Positions 1-7,682 of a stretch of DNA of 64,000 nt are shown here, piece by piece (the stretch's first letter is position 1; every line of letters starts with the position of its first letter). The position numbers were made by a program, and so were the translations under genes. The DNA is taken from assembly GCF_044377145.1 (NCBI RefSeq), contig NZ_JBILJQ010000004.1, positions 1 to 64,000 on the forward strand, in the 5' to 3' direction. The DNA comes from Aquimonas sp044377145 (lineage in GTDB: Bacteria > Pseudomonadota > Gammaproteobacteria > Xanthomonadales > Xanthomonadaceae). The notes beneath the pieces were generated by a model. That model was not told the origin of the DNA. It searched no databases and saw only the letters and a list, made by a program, of their open reading frames with translations.

Positions 1-145
1 GCGAGCCGCTGCGGTTGCGGAAGACGTACCCCACTGAACCCGAGGCCACGCCGCCGCTCCGCTGCACCCACACCAGCAGCCGATCCATGCCGCAGCGCAG
101 ATCGATCGGCTCGACCGCGAGAAACCACTGCGAAGGCAGACGCAT
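1..145 (-). CDS. tnpB: IS66 family TnpB (Orf2), 5' part only
   Basis: The minus-strand reading begins at an ATG at 145 and runs off the window edge. The visible 48 residues start MRLPSQWFLAVEPIDLRCGM and continue with DRLLVWVQ, which fits the IS66 Orf2/TnpB accessory family (hydrophobic start, then a D-x-R-x-G-x-D pattern). TnpB is needed for IS66 transposition but has no clear catalytic role. The start overlaps the stop of tnpA by one base (TGATG), which suggests translational coupling. The family is usually about 110-120 residues, so more than half is missing here. Confidence 0.7.
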   Translation of the reverse strand, partial: MRLPSQWFLAVEPIDLRCGMDRLLVWVQRSGGVASGSVGYVFRNRSGS

Positions 146-333
146 CAGCCGTCTCTCCGCTGGATCGGCAACAACCGCAGCGGTGCCAACTCGCGCATCC
201 ACATCCGCCGCCGCCAAGCAGCGAACTCCCGCCGACGGATGCCCCACATCCGGCAGTACGCCGCCTGGCTCAACCCACTCCGCACCTGCGAGCGCACATG
301 CGCCCGCCATCGCCGCACCTCCGAACACGCCAT
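145..333 (-). CDS. tnpA: IS66 family accessory protein TnpA
   Basis: This 62-residue protein has the usual TnpA pattern: R-x-x-W-R-x-H-V, then SGLSQAAYCR, a short turn, and F-x-x-W-R-R-R. The middle resembles a helix-turn-helix for DNA binding. TnpA is an accessory protein of IS66 transposition. It is the first gene of the element, 80 bases inside the terminal repeat, and its stop overlaps the tnpB start. At 62 residues it is shorter than many TnpA proteins (about 90-130), so it may be a short variant or may begin at an upstream non-ATG codon. Confidence 0.72.
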   Translation of the reverse strand: MACSEVRRWRAHVRSQVRSGLSQAAYCRMWGIRRREFAAWRRRMWMRELAPLRLLPIQRRDG

Positions 334-400
334 CGACCGGTCCTCCGTTGGGGAAACCGGAGACGGTCGGGAGAATCAGGTAAGGAAGGTAGGTGAGGTG

Positions 401-413
401 GGCGGACGCTTAC
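401..413 (-). repeat. IS66 terminal inverted repeat (left end)
   Basis: Read on the minus strand from 413 the sequence is GTAAGCGTCCGCC, matching the GTAAGCG start typical of IS66 ends. It marks the junction between the element and the interrupted gene at 414. Confidence 0.65.
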
Positions 414-1338
414 GGCCGACCTCGATCGCCACTGGCATGACGTGCAGGCGCCGGAACACGCCTGGCTGGGCGCGATGGCGGCGATCGTCTCGGCCTGGTG
501 CGCGTATGCGGGGCGCGACGCTTCAGGCGCACGGCGGATCCTGCATGCCGCCAGCGTCGAGCCGCGCTGGGCACTGCTGTTCGAACATCACCCGCGGGTA
601 CGCAGCGAGTACGCCAATCTGCAGGCCCTGCTGCAGCGCGCGACCGCGCTGCGCGAGGACCTCGCGATGAGCGAGCGCGAGCAGGCCGCGTCGGCCTCCT
701 TGCTGCAGTATCAGCGCGCCCTGCAGCAGGCCAGCGAAGCCGAGCTGTTCGATGCAGCAGCATCGGCCGCCAGCAACCTCGGCTGGTCGCTGTGGCTGTT
801 CCAGCGCTGCGGACTACGTCCGCTGAATGCACCGGCCGGCCCGCCGCTGCAGTGGATCGCCCTGGCCACCAGCCTCAGCCGCCAGTACGGCGCAGGCGGC
901 AGCAGCTGGAACACCATCTACCTGCTGCGGATGGTGCGCGAAGGTGGGCCGGAGGCAGTGCGTCCACGCCTGGACGAGTTCCGCCGCTGGCCGGTGCTCA
1001 GCCCCACGCGCTTCCGCAGCCTGATCGCGCCGGTGCTGGCGCCGCTGCAGCACGCCAGCTGGCGCGAGCTCGCCGCGGCCGAACTCGCCAACGTCGATGC
1101 CGGGCGGCAGCAGGTCGATGCGCTGCAGCGCACGAACCTTCTGCTTGAAGCCGCCTGGTACTCCGCCCACGCCGGCGATGTGATCGCAGCCGAACAATCC
1201 GCCGAGCGTCTTCGCCGTCGACTGCGCGAACTGCAGCCGGTCGATCGCGGCTTCTTTCGCGATGCCCTGCGCAAGCTGCCCGAACTCACCGAAGCGCGAC
1301 CGCAGCATTGCCGTGGTCGAAGCAGGTCGAGCGACTGA
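414..1338 (+). pseudogene. IS-interrupted gene of unknown function, 3' part
   Basis: An open frame runs directly from the IS66 end at 414 to a TGA at 1338. A GTG at 442 could serve as a start, but the frame is open back through residues ADLDRHWHDV to the element junction, so the original gene almost certainly began beyond the insertion. The remaining ~307 residues are soluble, rich in Ala, Leu and Arg, and look largely alpha-helical, perhaps a repeat-type helical domain. No catalytic motif or membrane segment is visible, and I do not recognise the family. It could be translated as a truncated protein of 298 residues from 442. Confidence 0.55.
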
Positions 1339-1347
1339 AACGCCAAA

Positions 1348-2016
1348 TCAGCTGGCTTTGACAAAGGCCTCGATCGCGCGCCCGTCCCAGCGATACAGCA
1401 GATGCGGGCCCTGCCTCACCGGACTGATCAGGTCGGGGTAGAACAGCGCCACACACTGGCCGCCCGCCCTGCGCACGCTGTCGAACACGATGCCGTCGCT
1501 GCCGGCCGCACGCAGTTCGGTGGCGAAGCGCTGGCTGGCGACATAGCTGTCGGGGGCGTGCAGCTCCGGCCAGCCGCCGCGCAGATCGTGCAGATCAGCG
1601 CGCACATTGCCGGTGTAGCAGCGCATTTCCAGATCGATCGGCGGCTCGTTCGAGGCGCGCAGAAAGCGCTGGCGGTGGTAGACGGTTTCGGCAATGGCGG
1701 TGGGCAGTTCGCGCGCTGCGTAGTAGGCGCCGAACGCCGCCGTTGCGAAGCGCGAGCCGTCCGGTGGCACATGGGTGAAGGCGCTCATGATCGGTGTGCT
1801 GCCCGGCCCACTGATGCGCCGCGCGGGCGGTACCCGCTGCAGGTGGCCGAGCTGCTCGCGTACGCGATCGTTGGTGAGGCTTTCGAGCTCGAACACGGCC
1901 TCAAGATCTGCTGGCGCGGCCACGCTATCGAACAGGCCACGCGGCGGAAAAATCGACGGCACGATGCGGTAGCTCGGCCGCCACACCACCGCGTCCTGAC
2001 GCGGCAGCAGGCTCAA
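1348..2016 (-). CDS. RES domain toxin (type II toxin-antitoxin)
   Basis: RES-domain toxins are NAD+-attacking enzymes (NAD+ hydrolase or phosphorylase activity is known in the family) that stop growth by draining NAD. This 222-residue protein carries the conserved features: an Arg in SRFATAAFGAYYAA, a Glu in TAIAET, and a late Ser in GSDGIVFDS. It uses a TTG start at 2016 that overlaps the antitoxin stop (TTGA), so toxin translation is coupled to the upstream antitoxin, the usual antitoxin-first order. Length is normal for the family. It is a classic mobile or accessory module beside an IS element, although its base composition matches the host. Confidence 0.86.
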   Translation of the reverse strand: MSLLPRQDAVVWRPSYRIVPSIFPPRGLFDSVAAPADLEAVFELESLTNDRVREQLGHLQRVPPARRISGPGSTPIMSAFTHVPPDGSRFATAAFGAYYAARELPTAIAETVYHRQRFLRASNEPPIDLEMRCYTGNVRADLHDLRGGWPELHAPDSYVASQRFATELRAAGSDGIVFDSVRRAGGQCVALFYPDLISPVRQGPHLLYRWDGRAIEAFVKAS

Positions 2017-2426
2017 CCGCCGCGCTCCGCATCCAGGTACTGACGCACCGCATAGAGGTCGGCCACCTGGCCGCCGAGCATGCGCTGCAGCGGTGTCTGC
2101 CCATTGAACACCGGCGCGCTGTTCGGCCGCCCCGGCCAGGCGTCGGCGCGCTCGGCCACCGGCAGCAGAATCTGCAGGGCCTTGTAGATGCCCAGCAGAT
2201 AGCTCAGGCGCTCGATCAGATCATGCGAGACCACACCGATCTCGCCGCGTTTCCAACGGAAGAAGGTCGAGCGCGCCGGCGAGCCCAGCAACACCTGCTC
2301 CTGCGCAGTGTCCAGCCCCCAGCGCTTGGCGATGTTGAAGAAGGTCCGCAGACCCGGCCCCGCCAGCTCACTGGGCGCTTCCAGAACGGCAGGACGGGGC
2401 TGAGGCAAAGAACTGGCGGCGCGCAT
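2013..2426 (-). CDS. Xre/MbcA/ParS-type antitoxin of the RES pair
   Basis: This 137-residue protein neutralises the adjacent RES toxin and probably represses the operon. The N-terminal two thirds hold an Xre-like helix-turn-helix region (around RTFFNIAKRWGL and SPARSTFFRWKRGE). The C-terminal part matches the MbcA/ParS/Xre toxin-binding domain: LSYLLGIYKALQIL, then FNGQTPLQRMLGG and a final VRQYLDAERG. The ATG at 2426 follows a short leader holding a perfect inverted repeat at 2436-2472, a likely operator. Antitoxin precedes toxin, with stop and start overlapping. Confidence 0.86.
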   Translation of the reverse strand: MRAASSLPQPRPAVLEAPSELAGPGLRTFFNIAKRWGLDTAQEQVLLGSPARSTFFRWKRGEIGVVSHDLIERLSYLLGIYKALQILLPVAERADAWPGRPNSAPVFNGQTPLQRMLGGQVADLYAVRQYLDAERGG

Positions 2427-2435
2427 GATTTAGTA

Positions 2436-2472
2436 CCAATCGGGACTTGGTTCTTACAATGCTGCCGATTGG
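2436..2472 (-). promoter_or_regulatory. Inverted repeat, likely operator of the RES/Xre module
   Basis: Two 8-base arms, CCAATCGG (2436-2443) and CCGATTGG (2465-2472), form a perfect inverted repeat 29 bases centre to centre, 10 bases upstream of the antitoxin start. Type II antitoxins commonly bind such repeats to repress their own operon. The role is inferred from position and symmetry. Confidence 0.55.
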
Positions 2473-2510
2473 GAGTTAAAGCAAGTGGGTGGATGTGAGC
2501 AATGCATGCA

Positions 2511-3014
2511 CTACCTATCCACCACCCACTGCGGCCGCACCCAATGGCAGGTGTAGCCGGTCGGGTACTTCTGCAGGTAGTCCTGATGCTCGGGCTCGGC
2601 CTCCCAGAAGGCGCCTGCGGGTTCGACTTCGGTGACGACTTTGCCTGGCCAGCGGCCGGATGCATCGACGGCGGCGATGGTCTCCAGCGCGATCTGCCGC
2701 TGGCGTTCGTCCAATGGATAGATAGCAGATCGATAGCTGGGCCCGCGGTCGTTGCCCTGGCGGTTGGGGGTGCTCGGGTCGTGGATCTGGAAGAAGAACT
2801 CCAGCAGTTGGCGATAGCTGAAGACGCTCCGGTCGAAAACGATCTCGATGCCCTCGGCGTGGCTACCGTGGTTGCGATAGGTGGCGTTGGGCACATCGCC
2901 GCCGGTGTAGCCGACGCGGGTGCGCCGCACGCCGGGCAGCGCGCGGATCAGCTCCTGCATGCCCCAGAAGCAGCCGCCGGCGAGCACGGCGGTTTCAGTG
3001 ATGGTGTCGGTCAC
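2511..3014 (-). CDS. msrA: Peptide-methionine (S)-S-oxide reductase MsrA
   Basis: MsrA reduces the S form of methionine sulfoxide, free or in proteins, and so repairs oxidative damage. The catalytic motif GCFWG is at residues 14-18 of 167, followed by family features GYTGG, a conserved H-x-E (SHAEGIEIVFD), FFFQIHDPS-x-x-x-Q and DRGPSYRSAIY. No signal peptide is seen, so it is cytoplasmic. The start is a GTG at 3014 overlapping the msrB stop (GTGA), giving an msrB-msrA operon. The length is normal for short MsrA proteins. Confidence 0.95.
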   Translation of the reverse strand: MTDTITETAVLAGGCFWGMQELIRALPGVRRTRVGYTGGDVPNATYRNHGSHAEGIEIVFDRSVFSYRQLLEFFFQIHDPSTPNRQGNDRGPSYRSAIYPLDERQRQIALETIAAVDASGRWPGKVVTEVEPAGAFWEAEPEHQDYLQKYPTGYTCHWVRPQWVVDR

Positions 3015-3478
3015 GGGGTTGATTCCTTTTCAAGCGCCAGCGCGTTGATGCAGTAGCGCAGGCCGGTCGGTGGCGGGCCATCGGGAAACACGTGGCCGAG
3101 GTGACCATCGCAAACCGCGCACAGGGTTTCGATGCGCTGCATGCCATGGCTGAGATCTTCCACATAGGCGACCACACCCTCGACGACCGGCGCGGTGAAG
3201 CTGGGCCAGCCCGAATGGCTTTCGAATTTTGTGGTGGCATCGAACAACACGGTGCCGCAGCCCGCACAGGCGTAGAGACCCGGCTCGAACAGCCCGCACA
3301 TGCCGGAGCTGAAGGCGCGCTCGGTGCCGTGCTGGCGCAGCACGCGGAACTGGTCGGGGTTCAGCCGCGACTGCCACTCGACGGCGCTCAGGTCCACACG
3401 GCCGGGCGGCGGCGGATTGCCTTGGCGCGCCCAGTGCAGCACGTCGTTCCAGTTCGGTGATGTCGGTTTTGAGCTCAT
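3011..3478 (-). CDS. msrB: Peptide-methionine (R)-S-oxide reductase MsrB
   Basis: MsrB reduces the R form of methionine sulfoxide and complements MsrA. The 155-residue protein has both zinc-binding CxxC pairs (CAGC and CAVC), the SGWPSF substrate motif, and the catalytic Cys in GLRYCINA near the end. The ATG at 3478 is chosen because it is preceded by AAGG with good spacing and the alignable part of the family begins soon after; an upstream ATG at 3562 would add an unlikely 28-residue tail. Downstream msrA overlaps by 4 bases. Confidence 0.93.
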   Translation of the reverse strand: MSSKPTSPNWNDVLHWARQGNPPPPGRVDLSAVEWQSRLNPDQFRVLRQHGTERAFSSGMCGLFEPGLYACAGCGTVLFDATTKFESHSGWPSFTAPVVEGVVAYVEDLSHGMQRIETLCAVCDGHLGHVFPDGPPPTGLRYCINALALEKESTP

Positions 3479-3822
3479 GACGGGACCTTGAGGTTCGAAC
3501 GGCAATTCGGGATCGGCCCAGTAGGCCAACGCGGGCGACAGTGTGCCGCGGCTGTCGTGCACACAGCGACATGCTGATTCAGGGTGCCTGCGCAGGACCA
3601 GAGATGATGAACGGCGCTCGGCTCGGCACTGCCTGGCTCAGATCGGAAACACGCCGGCGGTTTTCAGCCTGAAAGCAACCGGCACCCGCATGCGTGGAGC
3701 GACCGAGCCAAAGCTTGATTGCAGCGATAACCTAGCGTGGTGCGGCGGTCCATTGGCGACCTCAGCTGGCCGCGGGGCCGCTTCAATGAGCGAGCATGCT
3801 CTGCGCAGGCTCAGCAGTGGGG
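3479..3822. other. Intergenic region with no gene seen
   Basis: These 344 bases lie between the msrB start and the ctaB stop, both on the minus strand. I see no conserved reading frame, no RNA gene and no convincing rho-independent terminator. The end near msrB presumably holds the msrBA promoter. Confidence 0.5.
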
Positions 3823-4734
3823 CTAGCCCGCCACCGGCTCGAAATAGAGCGCATTCGCCACGGCCGGCGCCGGCTCGATGTAGTGGTCGACGAGCAGAAA
3901 GGCGAACAGCGCCATCAGGTAGATGATCGAGTAGTTGAACACCTCCATTGCGAAGCGCTCGTTCGGCGGCCGCATCAGGCGCAGGGCGTAGTAGAGGAAC
4001 ACGCCGTTCAGCACCAGCGCGCCACCCAGATAGAAGCTGCCGCACATGCCGGTCACCCAAGGCAGCAGGGTGGCCGCAATAAGCAGCAGGGTGTAGAGCA
4101 GCACCTGCATGCGGGTGTATTCGACGCCGTGGGTCACCGGCAGCATCGGTATGCCGGCGCGGGCATAGTCGTCGCGGCGGAAGATCGCCAGCGCCCAGAA
4201 GTGCGGCGGGGTCCAGATGAAGATGATCAGGAACAGCAACAGGGCGTAGGGATGCACCTCTCCGGTAGCCGCCGCCCAGCCCAGCACGGGCGGCGCAGCA
4301 CCCGCGGCGCCGCCGATGACGATGTTCTGCGGCGTCGCCCGCTTGAGGTACGCGGTGTAGACCACGGCGTAGCCGATCAGCGAGGCGAAGGTCAGCACGG
4401 CGGTCAACACATTGACCAGCAGGCCGAGGATCAGCATCGAAGCGCCGCCCAGTACGACCGCGAACACCAGCACCTGCCAGCCAACCAGTTCACCCGACGG
4501 CAGCGGACGATGCTGGGTCCGCGCCATGATCGCATCGATGCGCTGGTCGATCAGATGGTTGATGGCCGCCGCCGATGCAGCCGCCAGCCAGATGCCGAGG
4601 TTGCCGAACACCAGCGCCTGCCACGGCGGCAATCCAGGCGAGGACAGCAGCATGCCAACCAGGGCGGTGAATACGATCAGTGCCACGACCTTGGGCTTGG
4701 TCAGCGGCCAGTACTGGCGAAAAGTGGAGGTCAT
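3823..4734 (-). CDS. ctaB: Protohaem IX farnesyltransferase (haem O synthase)
   Basis: CtaB/CyoE transfers a farnesyl group to haem B to give haem O, the precursor of haem A for the aa3 oxidase. This 303-residue membrane protein shows the UbiA-type prenyl-diphosphate site: NHLIDQRIDAIMARTQHRPL, with the N/D-x-x-x-D spacing, and a second loop with FWALAIFRRDDYARAGIPMLP. Several long hydrophobic stretches fit about nine membrane helices. It lies downstream of ctaA, separated by about 160 bases, at the end of the haem A/SURF1 gene group that serves the oxidase encoded next door. Confidence 0.95.
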   Translation of the reverse strand: MTSTFRQYWPLTKPKVVALIVFTALVGMLLSSPGLPPWQALVFGNLGIWLAAASAAAINHLIDQRIDAIMARTQHRPLPSGELVGWQVLVFAVVLGGASMLILGLLVNVLTAVLTFASLIGYAVVYTAYLKRATPQNIVIGGAAGAAPPVLGWAAATGEVHPYALLLFLIIFIWTPPHFWALAIFRRDDYARAGIPMLPVTHGVEYTRMQVLLYTLLLIAATLLPWVTGMCGSFYLGGALVLNGVFLYYALRLMRPPNERFAMEVFNYSIIYLMALFAFLLVDHYIEPAPAVANALYFEPVAG

Positions 4735-4895
4735 AGTCTCGAAGCGTGAGGCCCGGACGCCGAGGCTGCAAGCCGCGACGCGCGAACGGTTGAATCAGAT
4801 GGGAGGCTCGTGGTCACCGATTCACGATCGGCCGCGGTTTCCGGATACCGCGTGCCCCAATGAGGCCTGCGGCTCCAGGCCTCGGAGGCGCACCA

Positions 4896-6026
4896 CTACG
4901 AGGAGCGCGGTCGCAGGCGCGCCAGCAGGCCCACCAGCAAGAACAACAGGATGGCTGCGACCGCATTGTGGGCGGTGGCGATCGGCAGCGGCAGGCCTCC
5001 CACCACGTTGCTGATGCCAAGAAAAACCTGCACACCCAGCACCACGCCGATGCCCCAGCCGTAGTGGACCATGCCGATGCTGATCAGGCGCCGCGCCAGG
5101 AACAGCACATGGCCGACCACGACGAGCGCAAACATGCGATGCATCATCTGGATCGCGGTGCGGGCGTCGGGATCCAGCACGCCACCTTCATAGTCGACAC
5201 CGATTCCGCGCCACAGCACCAGCGCCTGTTCGAAGTCCATGTCCGGCCACCATTGACCGAGGCAGGTCGGGAAATCGACCCCACAGGCCAGTGCCGCATA
5301 GTTGGCTGAGACCCAGCCGCCCAGCGCGATCTGGATCGCGACCAGCACGATCGCCACGATCAGCATCGGCTTAAGGCGTACGCCGGAGGGCTCGATCAAA
5401 GCCGCGTTCGGTGCCGCGCGCATCGCCATCCAGGTCAGCAGACAGAACATCGTCATGCCGCCCAGAAGATGCGCCATCACCACGATGGGTTTCAGCAGCC
5501 AAGTGACCGTCCATAAGCCGAGCATGGCCTGGAAGATGATGAATGCCAGGGTGAAGGTGGCGATGCGCGCGAAGTCGGTATTGGACCAGCGCCAGGCGGC
5601 AGCCAGCAGCATGGCCTCGGCGATGAAGACCAGTACCGAGGAAGCGACGTACTGCTCGCGCATGTACAGCGGAATTGCCAGGGCGACCATCGCGCTGGCG
5701 CTGAAGATGATCGTCCAGCCATGGCGGCGACCGCGAGTCGCAAGTGCAGCCAAGGCCAGCACCAGCACGCCCAGCAGAGCGGCGATGTGCCGGTGGAACT
5801 GCTCGCGCCAAGCCTTTACAACCTCAACCGGTCGCTCTGGAAAGGCGACATTGGCGGCGGCGATGGTGTGCTCGTGTTTGGGCCAGGTCAGCTTGCCGTA
5901 GCACACCGGCCAATCCGGGCAGCCGAGGCCAGCATGGGACAAGCGCACGAAGGCGCCGAAAGCGATTACACACAGCGTGAGCGCGAGCGCGATCCAGGCG
6001 AGTTTGTGAAAATTGCGATGGGGCAT
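4896..6026 (-). CDS. ctaA: Haem A synthase (COX15/CtaA)
   Basis: CtaA oxidises the methyl group of haem O to the formyl group of haem A in the inner membrane. The 376-residue protein begins with a membrane helix, then FVRLSHAGLGCPDWPVCYG, the conserved Cys-containing loop of the family. It has about eight hydrophobic segments and His residues at the expected helix positions (EQFHRHIAALLG, MAHLLGG, MMHRMFAL, ATAHNAVAA). It starts two bases after the stop of the preceding gene (6029-6577), so they are co-translated. Confidence 0.94.
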   Translation of the reverse strand: MPHRNFHKLAWIALALTLCVIAFGAFVRLSHAGLGCPDWPVCYGKLTWPKHEHTIAAANVAFPERPVEVVKAWREQFHRHIAALLGVLVLALAALATRGRRHGWTIIFSASAMVALAIPLYMREQYVASSVLVFIAEAMLLAAAWRWSNTDFARIATFTLAFIIFQAMLGLWTVTWLLKPIVVMAHLLGGMTMFCLLTWMAMRAAPNAALIEPSGVRLKPMLIVAIVLVAIQIALGGWVSANYAALACGVDFPTCLGQWWPDMDFEQALVLWRGIGVDYEGGVLDPDARTAIQMMHRMFALVVVGHVLFLARRLISIGMVHYGWGIGVVLGVQVFLGISNVVGGLPLPIATAHNAVAAILLFLLVGLLARLRPRSS

Positions 6027-6028
6027 GA

Positions 6029-6577
6029 CTACTTCACCAGTCGGTCGATATCGCGGCGCATACGGCTGGGGTCGAAGCCCGCCGCATAGCTCACGACGAG
6101 AAATCCGTTGTGGTCGATCAGTACCGCGGCCACGCCGTCACCTGCCGTGCCCTGCACCGGCACCTGTGCGCGCAGCGCCGGGGGGAGTTCGATCTCGCGG
6201 AGCCCGCCGAAACGCTCCAGGCCCTGCGGCCAGGCGCCGGGCCAGAGGACATCAAGCTTCTCGGCGCGGCGGCCTTCCGACACCCACAGTCGATGCAGCA
6301 CATCGGCCTGGTCTCGGCACTGCTCCTCGCAGGACTCCGGCGGCAGGACCAGCAGGTGCCAGCGGCGGCCTTCGGGGTCAAACGGATAGGCTGCCCCATC
6401 CAAGGTCTTGAGCGGAATCGCGCTCCAGTCCTGCGGCGGCTGCACCAGGGTGCCGTAGTTGCGGGTCTGGCCCGGCTGCCAGCCGCCGAAGCGCATCACC
6501 ACGGCGGCGACGAAGGGGGTGCCGAACATCAACACTACAAGAACGAGCAGCAGGCGCGAGCGTTGTTGCGGGTTCAT
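6029..6577 (-). CDS. Membrane-anchored protein of the oxidase-assembly operon, function unproven
   Basis: The 182-residue protein has one N-terminal membrane helix (about residues 8-27) and a periplasmic domain of possible thioredoxin-like fold (WHLLVLPPESCEEQCRDQADVLHRLW... VLIDHNGFLVVSY). A C-x-x-x-C pair (CEEQC) is present and resembles the copper-site spacing of SCO proteins. I infer a role in oxidase assembly or copper/redox handling from this and from its position between SURF1 and ctaA. The ATG at 6577 overlaps the SURF1 stop (ATGA), which fixes the start. Related proteins occur at this position in other Xanthomonadales. Confidence 0.75.
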   Translation of the reverse strand: MNPQQRSRLLLVLVVLMFGTPFVAAVVMRFGGWQPGQTRNYGTLVQPPQDWSAIPLKTLDGAAYPFDPEGRRWHLLVLPPESCEEQCRDQADVLHRLWVSEGRRAEKLDVLWPGAWPQGLERFGGLREIELPPALRAQVPVQGTAGDGVAAVLIDHNGFLVVSYAAGFDPSRMRRDIDRLVK

Positions 6578-7308
6578 CCGCGACTCCGGAAATACAGCAG
6601 AAAGGTGATGAAGAACGCCGCCAGACTCAGGCCGGCCCACTGCAGGGCGTAGCCTCGGTGGCGCTCGGGCGGCAGTGTATTCGGCAGCACGTCCAGATCG
6701 CGCGCATGGCCGATGGCGATCGCGGGATCAAGCCGGAGCAGACGCGGGCGAATCGCCACTCCAAGCTGCGCGCCGAGTTCAACGGTATCGAGGTAGTTGA
6801 GCAGGGCCGTGCCCACGCCCGCCGGAGGATTCTGCCCCAGCCGCAGCCCTTGACCGGGTAACGGCGTCAGTAGTCCGGTAGCATCCAGCTCAGCGGGCAA
6901 AGCCGGCAGACTCGGCAGGCTGCGATCCGGCGGCAACAACAGCCAGCCCATGTCCACCAGCAGCCAGGCAGCGTCGTCCTCAACAACAGGCAGCGGCCGT
7001 GCGAGTGCGTACTCGCGCACACCGACGCGGCCTTCGCGCTGTTGGTTGTCGAGCAGCAATCGCGGGCCGGCGCGCAGCTCGAGCTGCCCCGCAACGGCGA
7101 CGGCAAGCTCAGCCGATCCAGGATCGGCCAGCGTTTGCGCGATCGGCCGCGCCGGCGCATCGCGCGCAGCCTCAACCTGCGCCAGCCAGCCTTCCTTGAA
7201 CTCGCCACGTCCGTATTGCCAGGTCGCGAGTGTGGCGAACAGCGCGCACAGCAGCAGTCCACTGACGGCCAGCAGATGACGCAACAGCGAGGCTCGCAGC
7301 GTTCTCAC
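6574..7308 (-). CDS. SURF1 family cytochrome oxidase assembly protein
   Basis: SURF1 proteins help insert haem A into subunit I of aa3-type oxidase. The predicted 244-residue protein has the two-helix layout of the family: an N-terminal helix (about residues 10-28, ending in LATWQYGRG), a periplasmic domain with LLLDNQQREGRVGVREYALARPL and WLLVDMGWL, and a C-terminal helix (YALQWAGLSLAAFFITFLLYF). The frame is open further upstream, but a GTG at 7308 preceded by GGAAG gives the expected length and keeps the gene clear of the divergent gene at 7369. It heads the SURF1-6029-ctaA-ctaB group. Confidence 0.88.
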   Translation of the reverse strand: MRTLRASLLRHLLAVSGLLLCALFATLATWQYGRGEFKEGWLAQVEAARDAPARPIAQTLADPGSAELAVAVAGQLELRAGPRLLLDNQQREGRVGVREYALARPLPVVEDDAAWLLVDMGWLLLPPDRSLPSLPALPAELDATGLLTPLPGQGLRLGQNPPAGVGTALLNYLDTVELGAQLGVAIRPRLLRLDPAIAIGHARDLDVLPNTLPPERHRGYALQWAGLSLAAFFITFLLYFRSRG

Positions 7309-7368
7309 GCTGAGCTTCCAAACTGCGGTGCGATAATCGGGGCCATCATCTCGCGGGTACTCGCCACC

Positions 7369-7575
7369 ATGGAAAAGCTGCTGATCGTCGCCTTCCTCGC
7401 CCTGATCCTCTACAACCTGGGCGCGGGGCTGTACTACATGATTTCCGACCGCGGCACCACGCACCGCACGGTGAACGCGCTGACTCGGCGAATCGGTTTC
7501 TCGGTCTTGCTGATCGTGCTGGTGCTGGTCGGCATCGCCACCGGGGTGATCAAGCCGCACGGCATCGGCGGCTGA
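7369..7575 (+). CDS. DUF2909 family twin-transmembrane protein
   Basis: This 68-residue protein consists of two membrane helices (residues 3-25 and 44-62) joined by a short basic loop (SDRGTTHRTVNALTRRIG). It matches the DUF2909 family, which is often found in cytochrome c oxidase clusters, but whose function is not established. It is transcribed divergently from SURF1, with 60 bases between the starts, and ends before a hairpin that probably terminates both this gene and the oxidase operon. Confidence 0.82.
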   Translation: MEKLLIVAFLALILYNLGAGLYYMISDRGTTHRTVNALTRRIGFSVLLIVLVLVGIATGVIKPHGIGG

Positions 7576-7630
7576 CTGTTCGGGTTGCACTTGCTCATCC
7601 GCAACGATGAACAGACCCAGTGGCAAAAAC

Positions 7631-7660
7631 AAAGGGGGCCGGCGAGCGCCGACCCCCTTT
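7631..7660 (-). terminator. Rho-independent terminator of the oxidase operon
   Basis: AAAGGGGGCCGGCG and CGCCGACCCCCTTT form a long GC-rich hairpin with a 4-base loop and one mismatch. Read on the minus strand it is followed by TTTGTTTTTG, a good U-tract, 22 bases after the ctaE stop. It can also serve the plus-strand DUF2909 gene. Confidence 0.85.
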
Positions 7661-7682
7661 CAGTTTGGCGCGTCGCTGCGTG

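Larger units (their letters stand above)
1..413 (-). mobile_element. IS66-family insertion sequence, partial (one end)
   Basis: The first 413 bases hold the left end of an IS66-type element read on the minus strand: a terminal GTAAGCG sequence at 413, then tnpA (145-333) and the beginning of tnpB (1-145). This gene order and the GTAAG end are typical of IS66 elements. The tnpC transposase and the other terminal repeat lie outside the window. The element has broken the reading frame that resumes at 414. Whether it is still complete and mobile cannot be judged from here. Confidence 0.8.
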
